A stretch of 64,000 bases of DNA. Source: Chlamydiales bacterium (GTDB taxonomy: Bacteria > Chlamydiota > Chlamydiia > Chlamydiales > JACKPQ01). Below, piece by piece: positions 19,948 through 30,049 of this stretch (position 1 is the stretch's first letter; each line of letters opens with the position of its first letter). Both the position numbers and the translations under genes were made by a program. The notes below the pieces were generated by a model. It was not told where the DNA came from. It was given only the letters and a program-made list of their open reading frames with translations, and made no database searches. The stretch covers positions 620,001 to 684,000 of the forward strand of contig JACKPP010000001.1 in the NCBI GenBank assembly GCA_024233455.1, given 5' to 3'.

Positions 19948-22900
19948 ATGCCAGAAAAAGATTCTCAGCACCTGGAAGAAGCTAAAGAGCTACTTCGTTC
20001 CGTTGAACTAACTGATTTACCCCTAAAGCGCCGAGCAAAAGAAGCGCTCAACTTATCTCTATTCATGCTTCGAGAGGCGCTACGCATTCAAACGCGCTCA
20101 GAGACCAAAAGGCAAGCAGAGCTCTATCGCATGATGCACGATCAACGGGGCAAGGCATTTATCTCAGCGTTTACCGATCGCTGTTTTCGCTCAAGTAACC
20201 CGATCAAAGTCGCTGAACAAATTTGCTACTTGATTGACACCTTCGGTATTCCACGCTACTTATCCCACTACAAGAAGTTCAAGTTATTTATTTTTCGCCT
20301 TATCGGACTTTCTTTTCCCCGCCTTTTTGTTGCTATGGCCAGGTATACTTTGCGTAAAGAAAGCGCTCATGTGATTGTCTGTGGAGATCACGATCATCTG
20401 AATCGTCATCTGGCAAAGCGCAAAGCCCAAAATATCCGCGTCAATATCAACCACCTAGGAGAGGCCATTTTAGGTGAGCAAGAAGCTCAAAGAAGACTCA
20501 ATCTTTATCTGCATGATTTAAGCGAACCTGCAATCGAATACATCTCAATCAAGATCACTACCCTCTACTCCCAAATTAACTATTTGGCATGGGAAGATAC
20601 GCTTGAAAAGCTTGCCATCCGTCTGCGTCAGCTTTACTACACCGCAATGCAAAACCAGTTCACTCAAGCCAACGGATCCACTTCCTCTAAATTCATCAAT
20701 TTAGACATGGAGGAATATAAAGACCTACACCTAACCATCGAGCTTTTTAAAAAAGTGCTTGAGGAACCAGAATTCTTAACCTATTCAGCAGGTATTGTTC
20801 TGCAAGCCTATTTACCTGATTCGTATGATGCTTTAAAAGAGCTTACCGAATGGTCTAAAAAACGTATGGCCAGAGGGGGCGCCCCAATCAAGGTACGCAT
20901 CGTCAAAGGTGCCAACATCGCCATGGAAGACGTAGAAAGCTCTATCATGGGTTGGCCAAGAGCCCCCTTTCACACGAAAGTTGAAACTGACGCCAACTAT
21001 AAAAAAATGCTCGATTGGGCTTGCCTACCGGAAAATGCCCAAGCGGTGCATATTGGCGTTGCCAGCCACAATCTTTTTGATATTGCTTATGCCCTAATTC
21101 TACGTGCCGAACGAGGAGTCCAATCCTTTGTCACATTCGAAATGCTAGAGGGCATGTGTGACCACATTCGCGATGTGGTGCACAAATTATCTGGTTCGAT
21201 GCTGGTTTACTGCCCCACGGCCACAGTGAATGATTTTCAAAATGCCATTGCCTATTTATACCGCAGGCTGGATGAAAACACAGGGCCAGACAATTTTTTG
21301 CGCTATAGCTTTGGACTCAGGCCAAGCTCTGATGCATGGGAAATCCAATCCACGATGTTCACTGAAGCTTGCAAAGAAATCGGCACCATATCCGCAGCCC
21401 CCAGACGCACACAAAATCGTTTCGATCCTCCGACAGCTCTTGATCCAGGCTCAACGTTTGAAAATGAACCTGATACAGATTTTAGCTTGCCTCACAATCG
21501 CAAATGGTCCGAAAAAATCATTGCTACTTGGCAAGGCAAACAACTAGATCCCTTGCCGCTGGTCATCGGGGGTAGTGTGATTCATCATTCACCACCTGAA
21601 GGAAAAGGCTATGATAAATCTAACCCATCTTCTCCAGCCTACGCATATTCGTTGGCAACGGCTGCAGAAATTGATCGAGCCCTTATTGTAGCCAAAGGGC
21701 ATGAATCTTACTGGGGCACGGTGTCTGTATCTGAACGGTGCAGACTGATTACACATTTAAGCCAAATATTGCGAGAGCGCAGGCATGACCTCATTGGCGC
21801 CATGATTTTGGATGGTGGCAAATCCATCCTGGAAGCAGATAGTGAAGTCTCAGAAGCCATTGATTTTGCCGAATACTACACGCGCTCTATGCAAAAAATG
21901 AGTTTTAGATATGATTTAGAATGGTCTCCCAAAGGGACCTACCTGGTCTCTTCTCCCTGGAATTTCCCCATTGCAATTCCAGCTGGTGGGATTATAGCAG
22001 GTCTTGTAACTGGCAACTGCGTCCTCTTCAAACCCTCTACCAGCACAGCTCTCTGTGGCTACCAACTAGCGCAATGCTTTTGGGACGCTGGTATTCCCAA
22101 AACTGTTTTACAATTTTTACTCCTCCAGAATGAGCCTGAAGGCGATCAACTCATTCAAGACAAACGCTTGACTGGTGTTATCTTGACTGGAGCAACACAA
22201 ACAGCTCAACATTTTTTATCCCTGCGCCCCGATCTAGACTTATGTGCCGAGACGGGCGGTAAAAATGCCACAATCATCACCGCCATGGCCGACAAAGACC
22301 AAGCCATAGCCGATCTTGTCCATTCAGCCTTCAGTCACAGTGGACAAAAATGCAGCGCTACCAGCCTGGCCATCTGTGAAAGAGAAATCTACTTCGATCC
22401 ATCGTTTAGGAAGCAATTGCGAGATGCAACAGCGTCTCTTCCAGTGGGGCCTGCATGGAACACAACCAGTCGCATTACACCCTTAATTCGTCCGCCTAAT
22501 AAAGCCCTTATGCGTGCTCTGACAACCCTTGAACCGGGCGAAGAGTGGTTGCTGGAGCCTAAGCAAGACTCTCAAAACCCCAACCTTTGGTCCCCAGGTA
22601 TCAAACTAGGGGTTAAAAAGGGCAGCTTTACCCACCAAACTGAACTCTTTGGCCCAGTGCTTTCAGTTATGTGCGCCAATGATCTCGACCACGCCATCAA
22701 ACTTTCAAATGGAACACGTTTTGGCCTCACAGCCGGCATCCAAAGCTTGGATGAACGGGAACAACATAAATGGCAAAAATCCATCATTGCTGGCAACCTC
22801 TATATCAACCGCACCACAACGGGGGCTATCGTACGCCGCCAACCTTTTGGAGGAACTAAACAAAGCTCCTTTGGCTTTGGTTCCAAGGCGGGAGGCCCCA

Positions 22901-23565
22901 ACTACCTTACCCAATTCATGCACATCAAACAAATTGGTCTACCCAAAGAAACAGCCTCAGTAAGCGACTTAATTAACAATCTACCGCCACTAATCACAAA
23001 ATTTGATCTTGAAAAAGATGATCCTGGCCTGTGGTATGTCAGCCTAGGCAACTACGCCTTTTGGTGGCAGCGAATAGGGCGTGACAAAGACAGCATTAAA
23101 CTCATCGGCCAAGACAATTTTTTTCGTTATCTGCCGCGTAAAAAAGTTGCTATTCGTCTACAACCAGGAGATAAAGCTATTAATTACTTGCGCGTTTTTG
23201 CCGCTGTTCTCACCTGCGGCGTTTCCTTGCAGATCAGTTGGGACAAACAACACGTAAACTTTCCGATTCAAGCTAACTGGGATACCCTCCTCCCCTCTTG
23301 TCACCTCATCGAAGAAACCGAAGAACAGTTTATCACACGCATCAAAAATAATGATATCCGCCGGCTACGCCTACTCTCCGCTCCATCCGAAGCGCTACAA
23401 CTAGCCTGTGCCTCTTCGGGTTGTACTATCTGCTCTTCACCCGTTCTGGTCAACGGTAGGTATGAATTTCTCAACTACTTGCGCGAGGTTTCCATCTCTT
23501 CCAATTACCACCGCTACGGCAATCTCGGAATCCGAGAAGGCGAGCTGCGCAAACCCAGCCTGTGA
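19948..23565 (+). CDS. putA: Bifunctional proline dehydrogenase / delta-1-pyrroline-5-carboxylate dehydrogenase
   Basis: 1205 residues. An N-terminal helical region is followed by the FAD-dependent proline dehydrogenase barrel (RVNINHLGEAILGEQEAQRR; KVRIVKGANIAMED; FEMLEGMCDHIRDVV). From about 520 an aldehyde dehydrogenase follows, with SPWNFPIAIPAGG, CAETGGKNATII and HSGQKCSATSLAI carrying the catalytic cysteine, and RQPFGGTKQSSFGFGSKAGG. It oxidises proline to glutamate. No ribbon-helix-helix DNA-binding domain is present, so it is not a self-repressor like E. coli PutA. A C-terminal ~180-residue extension is of the type seen in long PutA forms. Confidence 0.94.
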   Translation: MPEKDSQHLEEAKELLRSVELTDLPLKRRAKEALNLSLFMLREALRIQTRSETKRQAELYRMMHDQRGKAFISAFTDRCFRSSNPIKVAEQICYLIDTFGIPRYLSHYKKFKLFIFRLIGLSFPRLFVAMARYTLRKESAHVIVCGDHDHLNRHLAKRKAQNIRVNINHLGEAILGEQEAQRRLNLYLHDLSEPAIEYISIKITTLYSQINYLAWEDTLEKLAIRLRQLYYTAMQNQFTQANGSTSSKFINLDMEEYKDLHLTIELFKKVLEEPEFLTYSAGIVLQAYLPDSYDALKELTEWSKKRMARGGAPIKVRIVKGANIAMEDVESSIMGWPRAPFHTKVETDANYKKMLDWACLPENAQAVHIGVASHNLFDIAYALILRAERGVQSFVTFEMLEGMCDHIRDVVHKLSGSMLVYCPTATVNDFQNAIAYLYRRLDENTGPDNFLRYSFGLRPSSDAWEIQSTMFTEACKEIGTISAAPRRTQNRFDPPTALDPGSTFENEPDTDFSLPHNRKWSEKIIATWQGKQLDPLPLVIGGSVIHHSPPEGKGYDKSNPSSPAYAYSLATAAEIDRALIVAKGHESYWGTVSVSERCRLITHLSQILRERRHDLIGAMILDGGKSILEADSEVSEAIDFAEYYTRSMQKMSFRYDLEWSPKGTYLVSSPWNFPIAIPAGGIIAGLVTGNCVLFKPSTSTALCGYQLAQCFWDAGIPKTVLQFLLLQNEPEGDQLIQDKRLTGVILTGATQTAQHFLSLRPDLDLCAETGGKNATIITAMADKDQAIADLVHSAFSHSGQKCSATSLAICEREIYFDPSFRKQLRDATASLPVGPAWNTTSRITPLIRPPNKALMRALTTLEPGEEWLLEPKQDSQNPNLWSPGIKLGVKKGSFTHQTELFGPVLSVMCANDLDHAIKLSNGTRFGLTAGIQSLDEREQHKWQKSIIAGNLYINRTTTGAIVRRQPFGGTKQSSFGFGSKAGGPNYLTQFMHIKQIGLPKETASVSDLINNLPPLITKFDLEKDDPGLWYVSLGNYAFWWQRIGRDKDSIKLIGQDNFFRYLPRKKVAIRLQPGDKAINYLRVFAAVLTCGVSLQISWDKQHVNFPIQANWDTLLPSCHLIEETEEQFITRIKNNDIRRLRLLSAPSEALQLACASSGCTICSSPVLVNGRYEFLNYLREVSISSNYHRYGNLGIREGELRKPSL

Positions 23566-23622
23566 GCTAGCTGGCATCTATCAAGTGACGGCTCCACTCA
23601 AAATCACATTGAGTCACTACGA

Positions 23623-24300
23623 CTAATCCTTAAATAGGTCAAAAACAAGCGACATTGCTCTATAAGGGTTACTAACCCGTTTGTCATGATCAGGGGTGCG
23701 CTTGACGAATCCCTTGGAATAGTCGATTGACTTAGTCACAGATTGACCCTTTTCATCATAATAGTGGTAAAAGACAATGCGACCTTTCTTGGCAAACTCT
23801 GTCATATTCACCAAATTTTTGACATTTCCAATCATTGGAAACCAAACATGCCCGCCTTTTATCACGCGCCCATCTTGGTAAGCCCCACCACCTCCCGGAT
23901 CAAAAACGATATCTCCGAAACTGTTTTTTTTACACCTTGTGTACAAAACATCACATTGGTAGTCGGGAATGGAAATTCTTGCATATCCCCCCGGCTTTAA
24001 AATGCGATAGATCTCGTTAATCACACTTGGCAAAACTTGATATTCGATATGCTCAAACACATCTTCTGCCTGAAACATATCAACGCAGTTATCCCTCAAA
24101 GGAAAGGGCTTGGTAATATCATGCTTGATGTGTTTTGCGTTCGATCGACTTAGAGACAAACCAATAAATTTTTTATAAAAATTCTGACGCGAAACAATAT
24201 CTCCGGCATAAAAAAATATATGCTTGGAATCAGCAACGTCCTTAAAAGTTAATGCAAATAACGACCCCATGCTTAAAAGCACTATAAGCAATTTCTTCAT
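23623..24300 (-). CDS. Exported class I SAM-dependent methyltransferase
   Basis: 225 residues beginning with a signal peptide (KKLLIVLLSMGSLFALTF). The methyltransferase core is FIGLSLSRSNAKHIKHDITK, PLRDNCVDMFQAEDVFEHIE and INEIYRILKPGGYARISIPD, a Methyltransf_11-like pattern typical of glycan or lipid methylases. The first glycine-rich SAM loop is not canonical (YAGDIVSRQ). A signal peptide on a SAM enzyme is unusual because SAM is cytosolic; it groups this gene with the exported enzymes at 24.8, 29-43 and 46.6 kb. It converges with putA. Confidence 0.75.
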   Translation of the reverse strand: MKKLLIVLLSMGSLFALTFKDVADSKHIFFYAGDIVSRQNFYKKFIGLSLSRSNAKHIKHDITKPFPLRDNCVDMFQAEDVFEHIEYQVLPSVINEIYRILKPGGYARISIPDYQCDVLYTRCKKNSFGDIVFDPGGGGAYQDGRVIKGGHVWFPMIGNVKNLVNMTEFAKKGRIVFYHYYDEKGQSVTKSIDYSKGFVKRTPDHDKRVSNPYRAMSLVFDLFKD

Positions 24301-24771
24301 ATGACCTCTTACCTCCTGGCTTGAGCGAGCTCCTGATTCTCAACGATCAGAAATTGTTGGGAGTGCTCACTATGTTCGGTATCGGAGGAGGCTATCAGAG
24401 TATTTATTAGTTTACAATACCAAGAGCCGGTGCATTCTGAGTTGACGCATTAAAATTTAATCGAAATTGGTCAATGCTCTTTTGTGAAAAGAGCTCCTTA
24501 AAGCAAAAGCTTTTCGTCTCCAAATATTTTGCTGGGAGTTGTGGCGCAGCAAGTGAGGAGATGGCTATCTAGCTAAAATTTTTTTGCCTCCATTCCGGAT
24601 CTCCTTGCATCAATATCGCATGATTACCTATATTGGCCCCATGTACCTATCTTCATAACTTATTGAAGGCACAGACTATGACTAACGTGGAAACCAAAAA
24701 TTGCTGATTTACCCAATCTGGAGTAGATCCCGGTCAATTGTTCAATACAACCATCGGATTTGAAGACAATC
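24301..24771. other. 471-bp intergenic region between two divergent exported methyltransferase genes
   Basis: No credible reading frame. It holds a perfect 8-bp inverted repeat GCTCTTTT-GTG-AAAAGAGC (24476-24494) and a short AT palindrome ATTAAAATTTAAT (24449-24461). No T-tract follows the hairpin on either strand, so a terminator is not supported. Promoters for both flanking genes should lie here, but none is convincing by eye. Confidence 0.6.
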
Positions 24772-25494
24772 ATGCGCTATATTTTATTGGTCATTTTTTC
24801 AATTTTGCAGATCTTTGTCGTAGAGGCAAAGCCCATTAAGTATAGAAAACATCGCAGCCCATACTACGCCGAACGTGGGCAGGACAAATTTGTACACACC
24901 CATTTTTTTATGAATAAGAAAAACGGAATATTTGTAGATATCGGAGCACATGCAGGAATTCATTATAGCAATACTTATTTTTTTGAAAAGAAGCTTGGTT
25001 GGCATGGAATTTGCATTGAACCATCGCCTCAAAGGTTTTCCCGATTGCAATGCAACCGTCAATGCATTTGTATTCCAGGAGCTATTACTAACAACGAAGA
25101 GAAGACCATGAAATTTATCGACGTCGGTGCTGGATGGGTTAGTGGCCTGGTAGAAAAATATGATCCCCAACATTTTATAAAACACCATATTGCAGACCGT
25201 ATCAAACGAGGTGATGCTAAAATTTTTGATGTCCAGTGTTTCAAACTGAATGATCTTTTAAACCAGTATGGGATCCATAAAGTTGATTTTCTCAGTATTG
25301 ATACTGAGGGAGGTGAGTTAGAAATTCTTCAATCTATTGATTTTGATACCAACACAATAGATGTTATCTGTGTTGAAAACATCTATCGGGATCCCCAGTT
25401 TGAAAGATTTATGAAAAGTAAGGGCTATCAATATATCACCAGGCTAAAGCGCGACCAAATCTATAAACGCATAGGTATGATCAAAGCGGATTAG
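24772..25494 (+). CDS. Exported FkbM-family methyltransferase
   Basis: 240 residues from ATG 24772. Signal peptide RYILLVIFSILQIFVVEA, then a FkbM core: GIFVDIGAHAGIHYSNTYFF (SAM motif I), WHGICIEPSP (motif II with acidic residue), CIPGAITNNEEKTMKF and VDFLSIDTEGGELEILQSID. FkbM enzymes usually O-methylate sugars or small molecules. A TTG four codons upstream is possible but weaker. As with its neighbour, the signal peptide implies action outside the cytosol. A homologous, more distant copy is at 46567-47322. Confidence 0.8.
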   Translation: MRYILLVIFSILQIFVVEAKPIKYRKHRSPYYAERGQDKFVHTHFFMNKKNGIFVDIGAHAGIHYSNTYFFEKKLGWHGICIEPSPQRFSRLQCNRQCICIPGAITNNEEKTMKFIDVGAGWVSGLVEKYDPQHFIKHHIADRIKRGDAKIFDVQCFKLNDLLNQYGIHKVDFLSIDTEGGELEILQSIDFDTNTIDVICVENIYRDPQFERFMKSKGYQYITRLKRDQIYKRIGMIKAD

Positions 25495-25596
25495 CGCGAA
25501 ATTATCATCAATTACACGAGTAACCATGGAGGTTGCAACGAGTGTCTTACTATTAACCGATTGCACGAATAATGGATCATTGCTCATAATGACCCC

Positions 25597-27732
25597 ATGA
25601 CTGAGAAAACTACTGAATTGAATAAAGAACAACATGCAGCTGTTGCCCACATTGAAGGTCCGCTCCTAATTTTGGCGGGGGCCGGCTCCGGAAAAACCAG
25701 TATTGTCACTAGGCGCATTGCCCACTTAATCGATATGGGGGTCCCCTCAGCCGAAATTTTGGGACTCACCTTCACCAATAAAGCGGCAGGTGAAATGAAA
25801 AGGCGCGTTATGTCCATGACCCAACGCGATGTTCTAACTTGCACTTTTCACTCTCTTGCAGCGCGTATTTTGCGCGAATCCATTTTTCACCTTGGATATA
25901 AAAACGACTACACGATCTATGATGCCGATGATAGCTTTCAGCTCATAAAAAACTGTCTGAAAACTTTGGAAATCAAAGAAGAAAAAGGATTGGCAAAGTC
26001 GATGCAAGGCGCTATTTCCAATGCCAAGAATGAACTTTTAGAACCAAAAGACATGCCTGAAGGGAATGATAAGTTGGGTAAAACATTAAAGGAAGTCTAT
26101 GTCCTCTATCAACAAAAACTCCAAGAATACAACGCTCTTGATTTTGATGACTTGCTTTTTTTAACCGTGAAATTATTTGAAAACTTTCCAGCGGTTTTAG
26201 ACCACTACCAAAAGAGGTGGTCCTTCATTCTCGTAGATGAGTACCAAGACACCAATCAAGCTCAATACCGCATGATTCAAGCTTTGGCTGCAGGCCATCA
26301 AAATCTCTGCGTTGTCGGAGACCCTGATCAATCTATCTACTCCTGGCGAGGTGCTAACATAAACAACATCCTCAATTTTAAATCGGACTACCCTTCAGCC
26401 AAAGTGATTACCCTGGAACAAAATTATCGCAGTACCAATACAATTTTAAATGCTTCCAACGCACTCATTGCCCATAATGAAAGCCGCATGGAAAAAAACC
26501 TCTGGAGCGCTCTTGGAGAGGGCGACAAAATTGGCCTTTTTCTGGCAGAAACAGATGGACAAGAAGCAGAATTTGTACACGAAAAATTGGTTTACCATAG
26601 GCGAGAAAGCGACGTTGCTTTACGTGAAATAGTCATTTTTTACCGCACCAATGCCCAATCGCGTATTTTCGAAGACATGCTTTTAAAGTATAATATCCCC
26701 TACGTCATCGTCGGAGGCATATCCTTTTATCAAAGACGTGAAGTAAAAGATGTACTTGCTTACTTGCGCATGTTAGTTTCCGATTCAGATTTTCTGTCTT
26801 TTGCCCGATCTATTAATCTTCCCAAAAGAGGAATTGGTCCTACAACACTTTCCAAACTTGCTCAAATTGCAGAGGTGACCACAACTCCAATCCTCAGCCT
26901 TTGCCGCAATCTTCCACCACACTTAAAGCTTTCAAAGCGCCAGCAGGATGGCCTATCAGACTATCTAGCCACGATAACGGCTTTAAGAGCAAAATTAAAC
27001 ACCTCGATTGAAGAGCTCATTATTGCAGCCATTGAAGACACCGGCTATCTTCAAGTATTAAAAGATGATCCTGAAAGCATGCAAGATCGCAAGGCCAACT
27101 TAGACGAGCTCATTGCCAAAGGGGCTGAATGGAGTAGCCAATGCCCAAACCCAACTTTGTTGGCATTTCTAGAAGAACTAAGCTTAGCCAGTAGCGCTGA
27201 TACCAATCATAACGGAGATGCCATTCAGCTTATGACTCTCCATAATGGGAAAGGCCTGGAATTTCCCATCTGCTTCATAGTCGGTTTAGATGAAGGTCTA
27301 CTGCCGCATATAAATAGTCTAGATTCTCCGGAAGCCCTAGAGGAAGAGCGCCGCCTGTGTTATGTAGGTATGACCAGAGCTAAAAAAAACCTCTACTTAT
27401 CCGCTGCGCGTTACAGGTATATGTGGGGCACACCGCGCTACACCCAACCCAGCCGCTTCCTAGCTGAAATTCCGCGTGAATTGATCGTCGATTTTAGTGA
27501 AACTTCAACCTTTGAAGACCCATCCTTTGTAGATGAAGAAGAGCACCATGGTTATCCTCCTGGTACCCAGGTCAGTCACCGTGATTTCGGGATTGGTAAC
27601 GTACAGCGCTCTTACATCACATCACACGGCCTGACTTATGATGTGCTCTTCTCCGACAGTAACACCACTCGTTCTCTAGTTGCAAAATACGCCAAACTAA
27701 AAAAATGCAACTCTTCAGTCAATCAATTTTAA
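25597..27732 (+). CDS. uvrD: UvrD/PcrA-type DNA helicase
   Basis: 711 residues, superfamily 1A 3'-5' helicase. Motifs in order: LNKEQHAAV (Q motif), ILAGAGSGKTSIVTRRI (I), LTFTNKAAGEMK (Ia), ILVDEYQDTNQAQYRMI (II), VVGDPDQSIYSWRGA (III), LEQNYRSTNTIL (IV), LMTLHNGKGLEFPICFIVGL (V) and RLCYVGMTRAKKNLYL (VI). A C-terminal Tudor-like segment (VSHRDFGIGNVQRSY) is of the PcrA/UvrD type. It acts in nucleotide excision repair and removal of proteins from DNA. The uvrD-rpoN neighbourhood is as in Chlamydia. Confidence 0.95.
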   Translation: MTEKTTELNKEQHAAVAHIEGPLLILAGAGSGKTSIVTRRIAHLIDMGVPSAEILGLTFTNKAAGEMKRRVMSMTQRDVLTCTFHSLAARILRESIFHLGYKNDYTIYDADDSFQLIKNCLKTLEIKEEKGLAKSMQGAISNAKNELLEPKDMPEGNDKLGKTLKEVYVLYQQKLQEYNALDFDDLLFLTVKLFENFPAVLDHYQKRWSFILVDEYQDTNQAQYRMIQALAAGHQNLCVVGDPDQSIYSWRGANINNILNFKSDYPSAKVITLEQNYRSTNTILNASNALIAHNESRMEKNLWSALGEGDKIGLFLAETDGQEAEFVHEKLVYHRRESDVALREIVIFYRTNAQSRIFEDMLLKYNIPYVIVGGISFYQRREVKDVLAYLRMLVSDSDFLSFARSINLPKRGIGPTTLSKLAQIAEVTTTPILSLCRNLPPHLKLSKRQQDGLSDYLATITALRAKLNTSIEELIIAAIEDTGYLQVLKDDPESMQDRKANLDELIAKGAEWSSQCPNPTLLAFLEELSLASSADTNHNGDAIQLMTLHNGKGLEFPICFIVGLDEGLLPHINSLDSPEALEEERRLCYVGMTRAKKNLYLSAARYRYMWGTPRYTQPSRFLAEIPRELIVDFSETSTFEDPSFVDEEEHHGYPPGTQVSHRDFGIGNVQRSYITSHGLTYDVLFSDSNTTRSLVAKYAKLKKCNSSVNQF

Positions 27733-27742
27733 ATAACTAAAA

Positions 27743-27770
27743 TTGTTTGTAATAACTTGTAATTTATGAT
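27743..27770 (+). promoter_or_regulatory. Possible promoter of rpoN
   Basis: TTGTTT (27743-27748), 16-bp spacer and TATGAT (27765-27770), in a strongly AT-rich stretch just before the rpoN ATG at 27789. The match is modest and AT-richness makes chance matches common. Confidence 0.3.
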
Positions 27771-27788
27771 AATAAATAAATTACTAAT

Positions 27789-29027
27789 ATGAACAAAAAA
27801 CAAACTTTAAATTTTAAACAAAACCAAAAATTAGTAATGACGCTGGCTATGCGTCAAGCTATAGAAGTTTTACAGATGCCTGTCATTGAACTCGCTAACT
27901 GGCTTGAAGATCAAATAAATCACAATCCCCTACTTGCCCCAATTGAGACCACCTTTAAAATACCCGCGCAAGAGATCTTTCAAGCAGAAGAAACACTTAT
28001 AGAGTTTCTCACCCGAGAATGTGTCATCATGTTTGACTCCGATGAAGACAAACGCATAGGCACAACCTTGTGTGGATTTTTAGACCATCGAGGATTTTTA
28101 ACCTCCTCTTTTGAAGAAATTGCCGCCTTTTGTCGTTGCAGCACATCTCAGGTCGCATCCATTGCTCATCAAATCAGCCAGCTCGATCCTCCTGGGCTAG
28201 CAGCTTGCAACATTTCTCACAGCCTACTGCTACAATTACAGCACCAAAAAAAACAGGATAGCTTAGCCTACCAAATCATTGAACAAGACTGGGAATTACT
28301 TCTACAGAAAAAGCACAGCCAAATTTGCAAAAAATTCAATATTACTCAAAATCAATTAAACGAATTAATAAATAAAGATATTCGCGCATTAAACCCATAC
28401 CCAGCCTCAATCTTTCAGTCCGCAACATCTCCCAAAGTCTTTCCTGATTTAAAAATTATAGAAGTCAATGGTGAACTACAATTTAGCTATCTGGGCGATC
28501 ATTTACCAAAATTGGCTATCCAGGATAGCTACATTGCAATGCTAGATGATGATAGCTTTGTTAGGCCCTGGCTAGCTTCGGCTAAATGGCTTGGGCACAT
28601 TGTAAACAAACGCAAGCAGCTGCTCACGAAGCTTGGAATGTTTCTCATTGAAAATCAACGATTGTTTTTGCTGGGAATCAATAGCACCCCTGCATTTCTT
28701 TCTCCTGCCGTGATTGCTGAACAACTCGAAATCAGCTATACAACTGCAACGCGAATATTAAATAATAAATACATCGACACCCCGAGAGGACAATTTCCGC
28801 TCACTTTTTTTACATCAACTGCAAAACTTGATAAAAATCACCACATAGAAAAAGTTTATCAAATTCTTACATCTTGCATAAATGCAGAGGATAAAAAAAG
28901 CCCTCTATCCGACGTACAAATTGCCCAAAAAATGCATGAGAAAGGTATTCAAATTTCCAGGCGCACTGTTGCCAAATACCGTGACAAATTAAAAATCCCC
29001 TCCGTTATTTCTAGAAAAATAAAATAG
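27789..29027 (+). CDS. rpoN: RNA polymerase sigma-54 factor
   Basis: 412 residues. Region I is KQNQKLVMTLAMRQAIEVLQ plus WLEDQINHNPLL. The acidic region II is very short. The core-binding domain (residues ~60-230) and the DNA-binding domain follow, ending with the RpoN box read here as ISRRTVAKYRDKLKIPS (consensus ARRTVAKYRE). It recognises -24/-12 promoters and needs an AAA+ activator, which is not in the window. No strong ribosome binding site is seen. The exported-enzyme island begins immediately downstream. Confidence 0.95.
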   Translation: MNKKQTLNFKQNQKLVMTLAMRQAIEVLQMPVIELANWLEDQINHNPLLAPIETTFKIPAQEIFQAEETLIEFLTRECVIMFDSDEDKRIGTTLCGFLDHRGFLTSSFEEIAAFCRCSTSQVASIAHQISQLDPPGLAACNISHSLLLQLQHQKKQDSLAYQIIEQDWELLLQKKHSQICKKFNITQNQLNELINKDIRALNPYPASIFQSATSPKVFPDLKIIEVNGELQFSYLGDHLPKLAIQDSYIAMLDDDSFVRPWLASAKWLGHIVNKRKQLLTKLGMFLIENQRLFLLGINSTPAFLSPAVIAEQLEISYTTATRILNNKYIDTPRGQFPLTFFTSTAKLDKNHHIEKVYQILTSCINAEDKKSPLSDVQIAQKMHEKGIQISRRTVAKYRDKLKIPSVISRKIK

Positions 29028-29037
29028 ACTTATGATA

Positions 29038-29080
29038 GCCTCCGCTGAGGCAGTTTCCCTATTGGTGATATAACCTCAGC
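29038..29080 (+). terminator. Possible hairpin after rpoN
   Basis: GCCTC-CGCT-GAGGC (29038-29051) forms a compact 5-bp hairpin; alternatively GCTGAGG (29044-29050) pairs with CCTCAGC (29074-29080). No U-tract follows, so it is at best a weak or Rho-dependent stop, or an RNA 3' end structure. Confidence 0.25.
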
Positions 29081-29200
29081 CAAGGTTGTGTAATCTGCCC
29101 TTAAAAGAGCTTATCGAACTGGAATAACGGCCGAGTCCTGAGTGGAAGATAAAAAAACTGGAGTTGTGGGGAGTGCCAGATGGTGCTTGTTTGAAGAATT

Positions 29201-30022
29201 ATGCTAAAATTTATCTCGGTCTGCCTTTTCTCGATTTCTAGTCTTTTCGCCGCATTTACCCCATTTCTAGATTGTGTGTCAAAGGACTGGACAAGTGAAC
29301 ACACCTTAGAAGTTGCTGATTTTATCAAAGCATATAACCGCAACCATTTTTCTAAAGTCATACCAAGTGAAAAACCGCGCATTCCCAAAGTCATCCATCA
29401 CATATGGCTAGGAGGAAAAGTTCCAGACGTATTCCTGAGGTATATTCATTCTTGGAAGAGACATCATCCCAAATGGGAACATAAGCTTTGGACAGATAAA
29501 GATATCGGGTCTTTCCCTTTGATTACCGGTAATAAAATATATGAAACCACTAATCTTGGACAACGTTCTGATATTTTTAGGTTAGAAATACTATTTCGCT
29601 ATGGTGGCTTGTATGTAGATACCGACTTTTTATGCTTAAAACCTCATGACATCCTTCATCATACCTGTGATTTCTACGTCGGAGCATTGCAGACCATAGC
29701 CTTAAACAGTTTTATTGCTTCTAAGGCTGGGCACCCATTAATAAAAAACTACCTTTTGGAAATCAATAAAATTAATTGCTTTTCCAAAGAGTATAAACAA
29801 ATTCTACACGATACAGGTCCTTACCTTTTAAACAAAATGTTGCACGAGTTTCTAAAAGATACCGATGAAGGGATTATGGTATTTCCTGAATTATACCAAT
29901 ATGCATTTCCTTCTTTATACAGATTCCAGTTTTGGGAGTCGCAAAACTTGAATTTAGTGAGACGCTATTTGACTCCTTTAGCTTTTTCAGTGCATTTATG
30001 GGCAACATCATGGAGAAAATAA
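29201..30022 (+). CDS. Exported DXD sugar transferase (GT32/OCH1-like)
   Basis: 273 residues with signal peptide LKFISVCLFSISSLFAAFT. The catalytic domain begins IPKVIHHIWLGGKVP, then HPKWEHKLWTDKD, RSDIFRLEILFRYGGLYVDT with the metal/nucleotide-binding DXD at Asp140-Asp142, and the C-terminal FSVHLWATSW. This is the Gly_transf_sug (DXD) family related to yeast OCH1 and capsular transferases. Unlike the minus-strand relatives, it has no C-terminal membrane helix, so it would be soluble after export. It is the first of three plus-strand genes in the island. Confidence 0.85.
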   Translation: MLKFISVCLFSISSLFAAFTPFLDCVSKDWTSEHTLEVADFIKAYNRNHFSKVIPSEKPRIPKVIHHIWLGGKVPDVFLRYIHSWKRHHPKWEHKLWTDKDIGSFPLITGNKIYETTNLGQRSDIFRLEILFRYGGLYVDTDFLCLKPHDILHHTCDFYVGALQTIALNSFIASKAGHPLIKNYLLEINKINCFSKEYKQILHDTGPYLLNKMLHEFLKDTDEGIMVFPELYQYAFPSLYRFQFWESQNLNLVRRYLTPLAFSVHLWATSWRK

Positions 30023-30049
30023 TTTTTTGCAAAAAGGGAGGGCTTTGAT

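Noticed and set aside
23570..23625. Hairpin ACTCAA-AATCACA-TTGAGT after putA as a terminator.
   Set aside because: Only 6 bp, AT-containing, and without a T-run on either strand.
24301..24771. A pseudogene or small RNA in the 471-bp spacer.
   Set aside because: No frame resembles a known protein, and the 8-bp hairpin alone is not enough to call an RNA gene.
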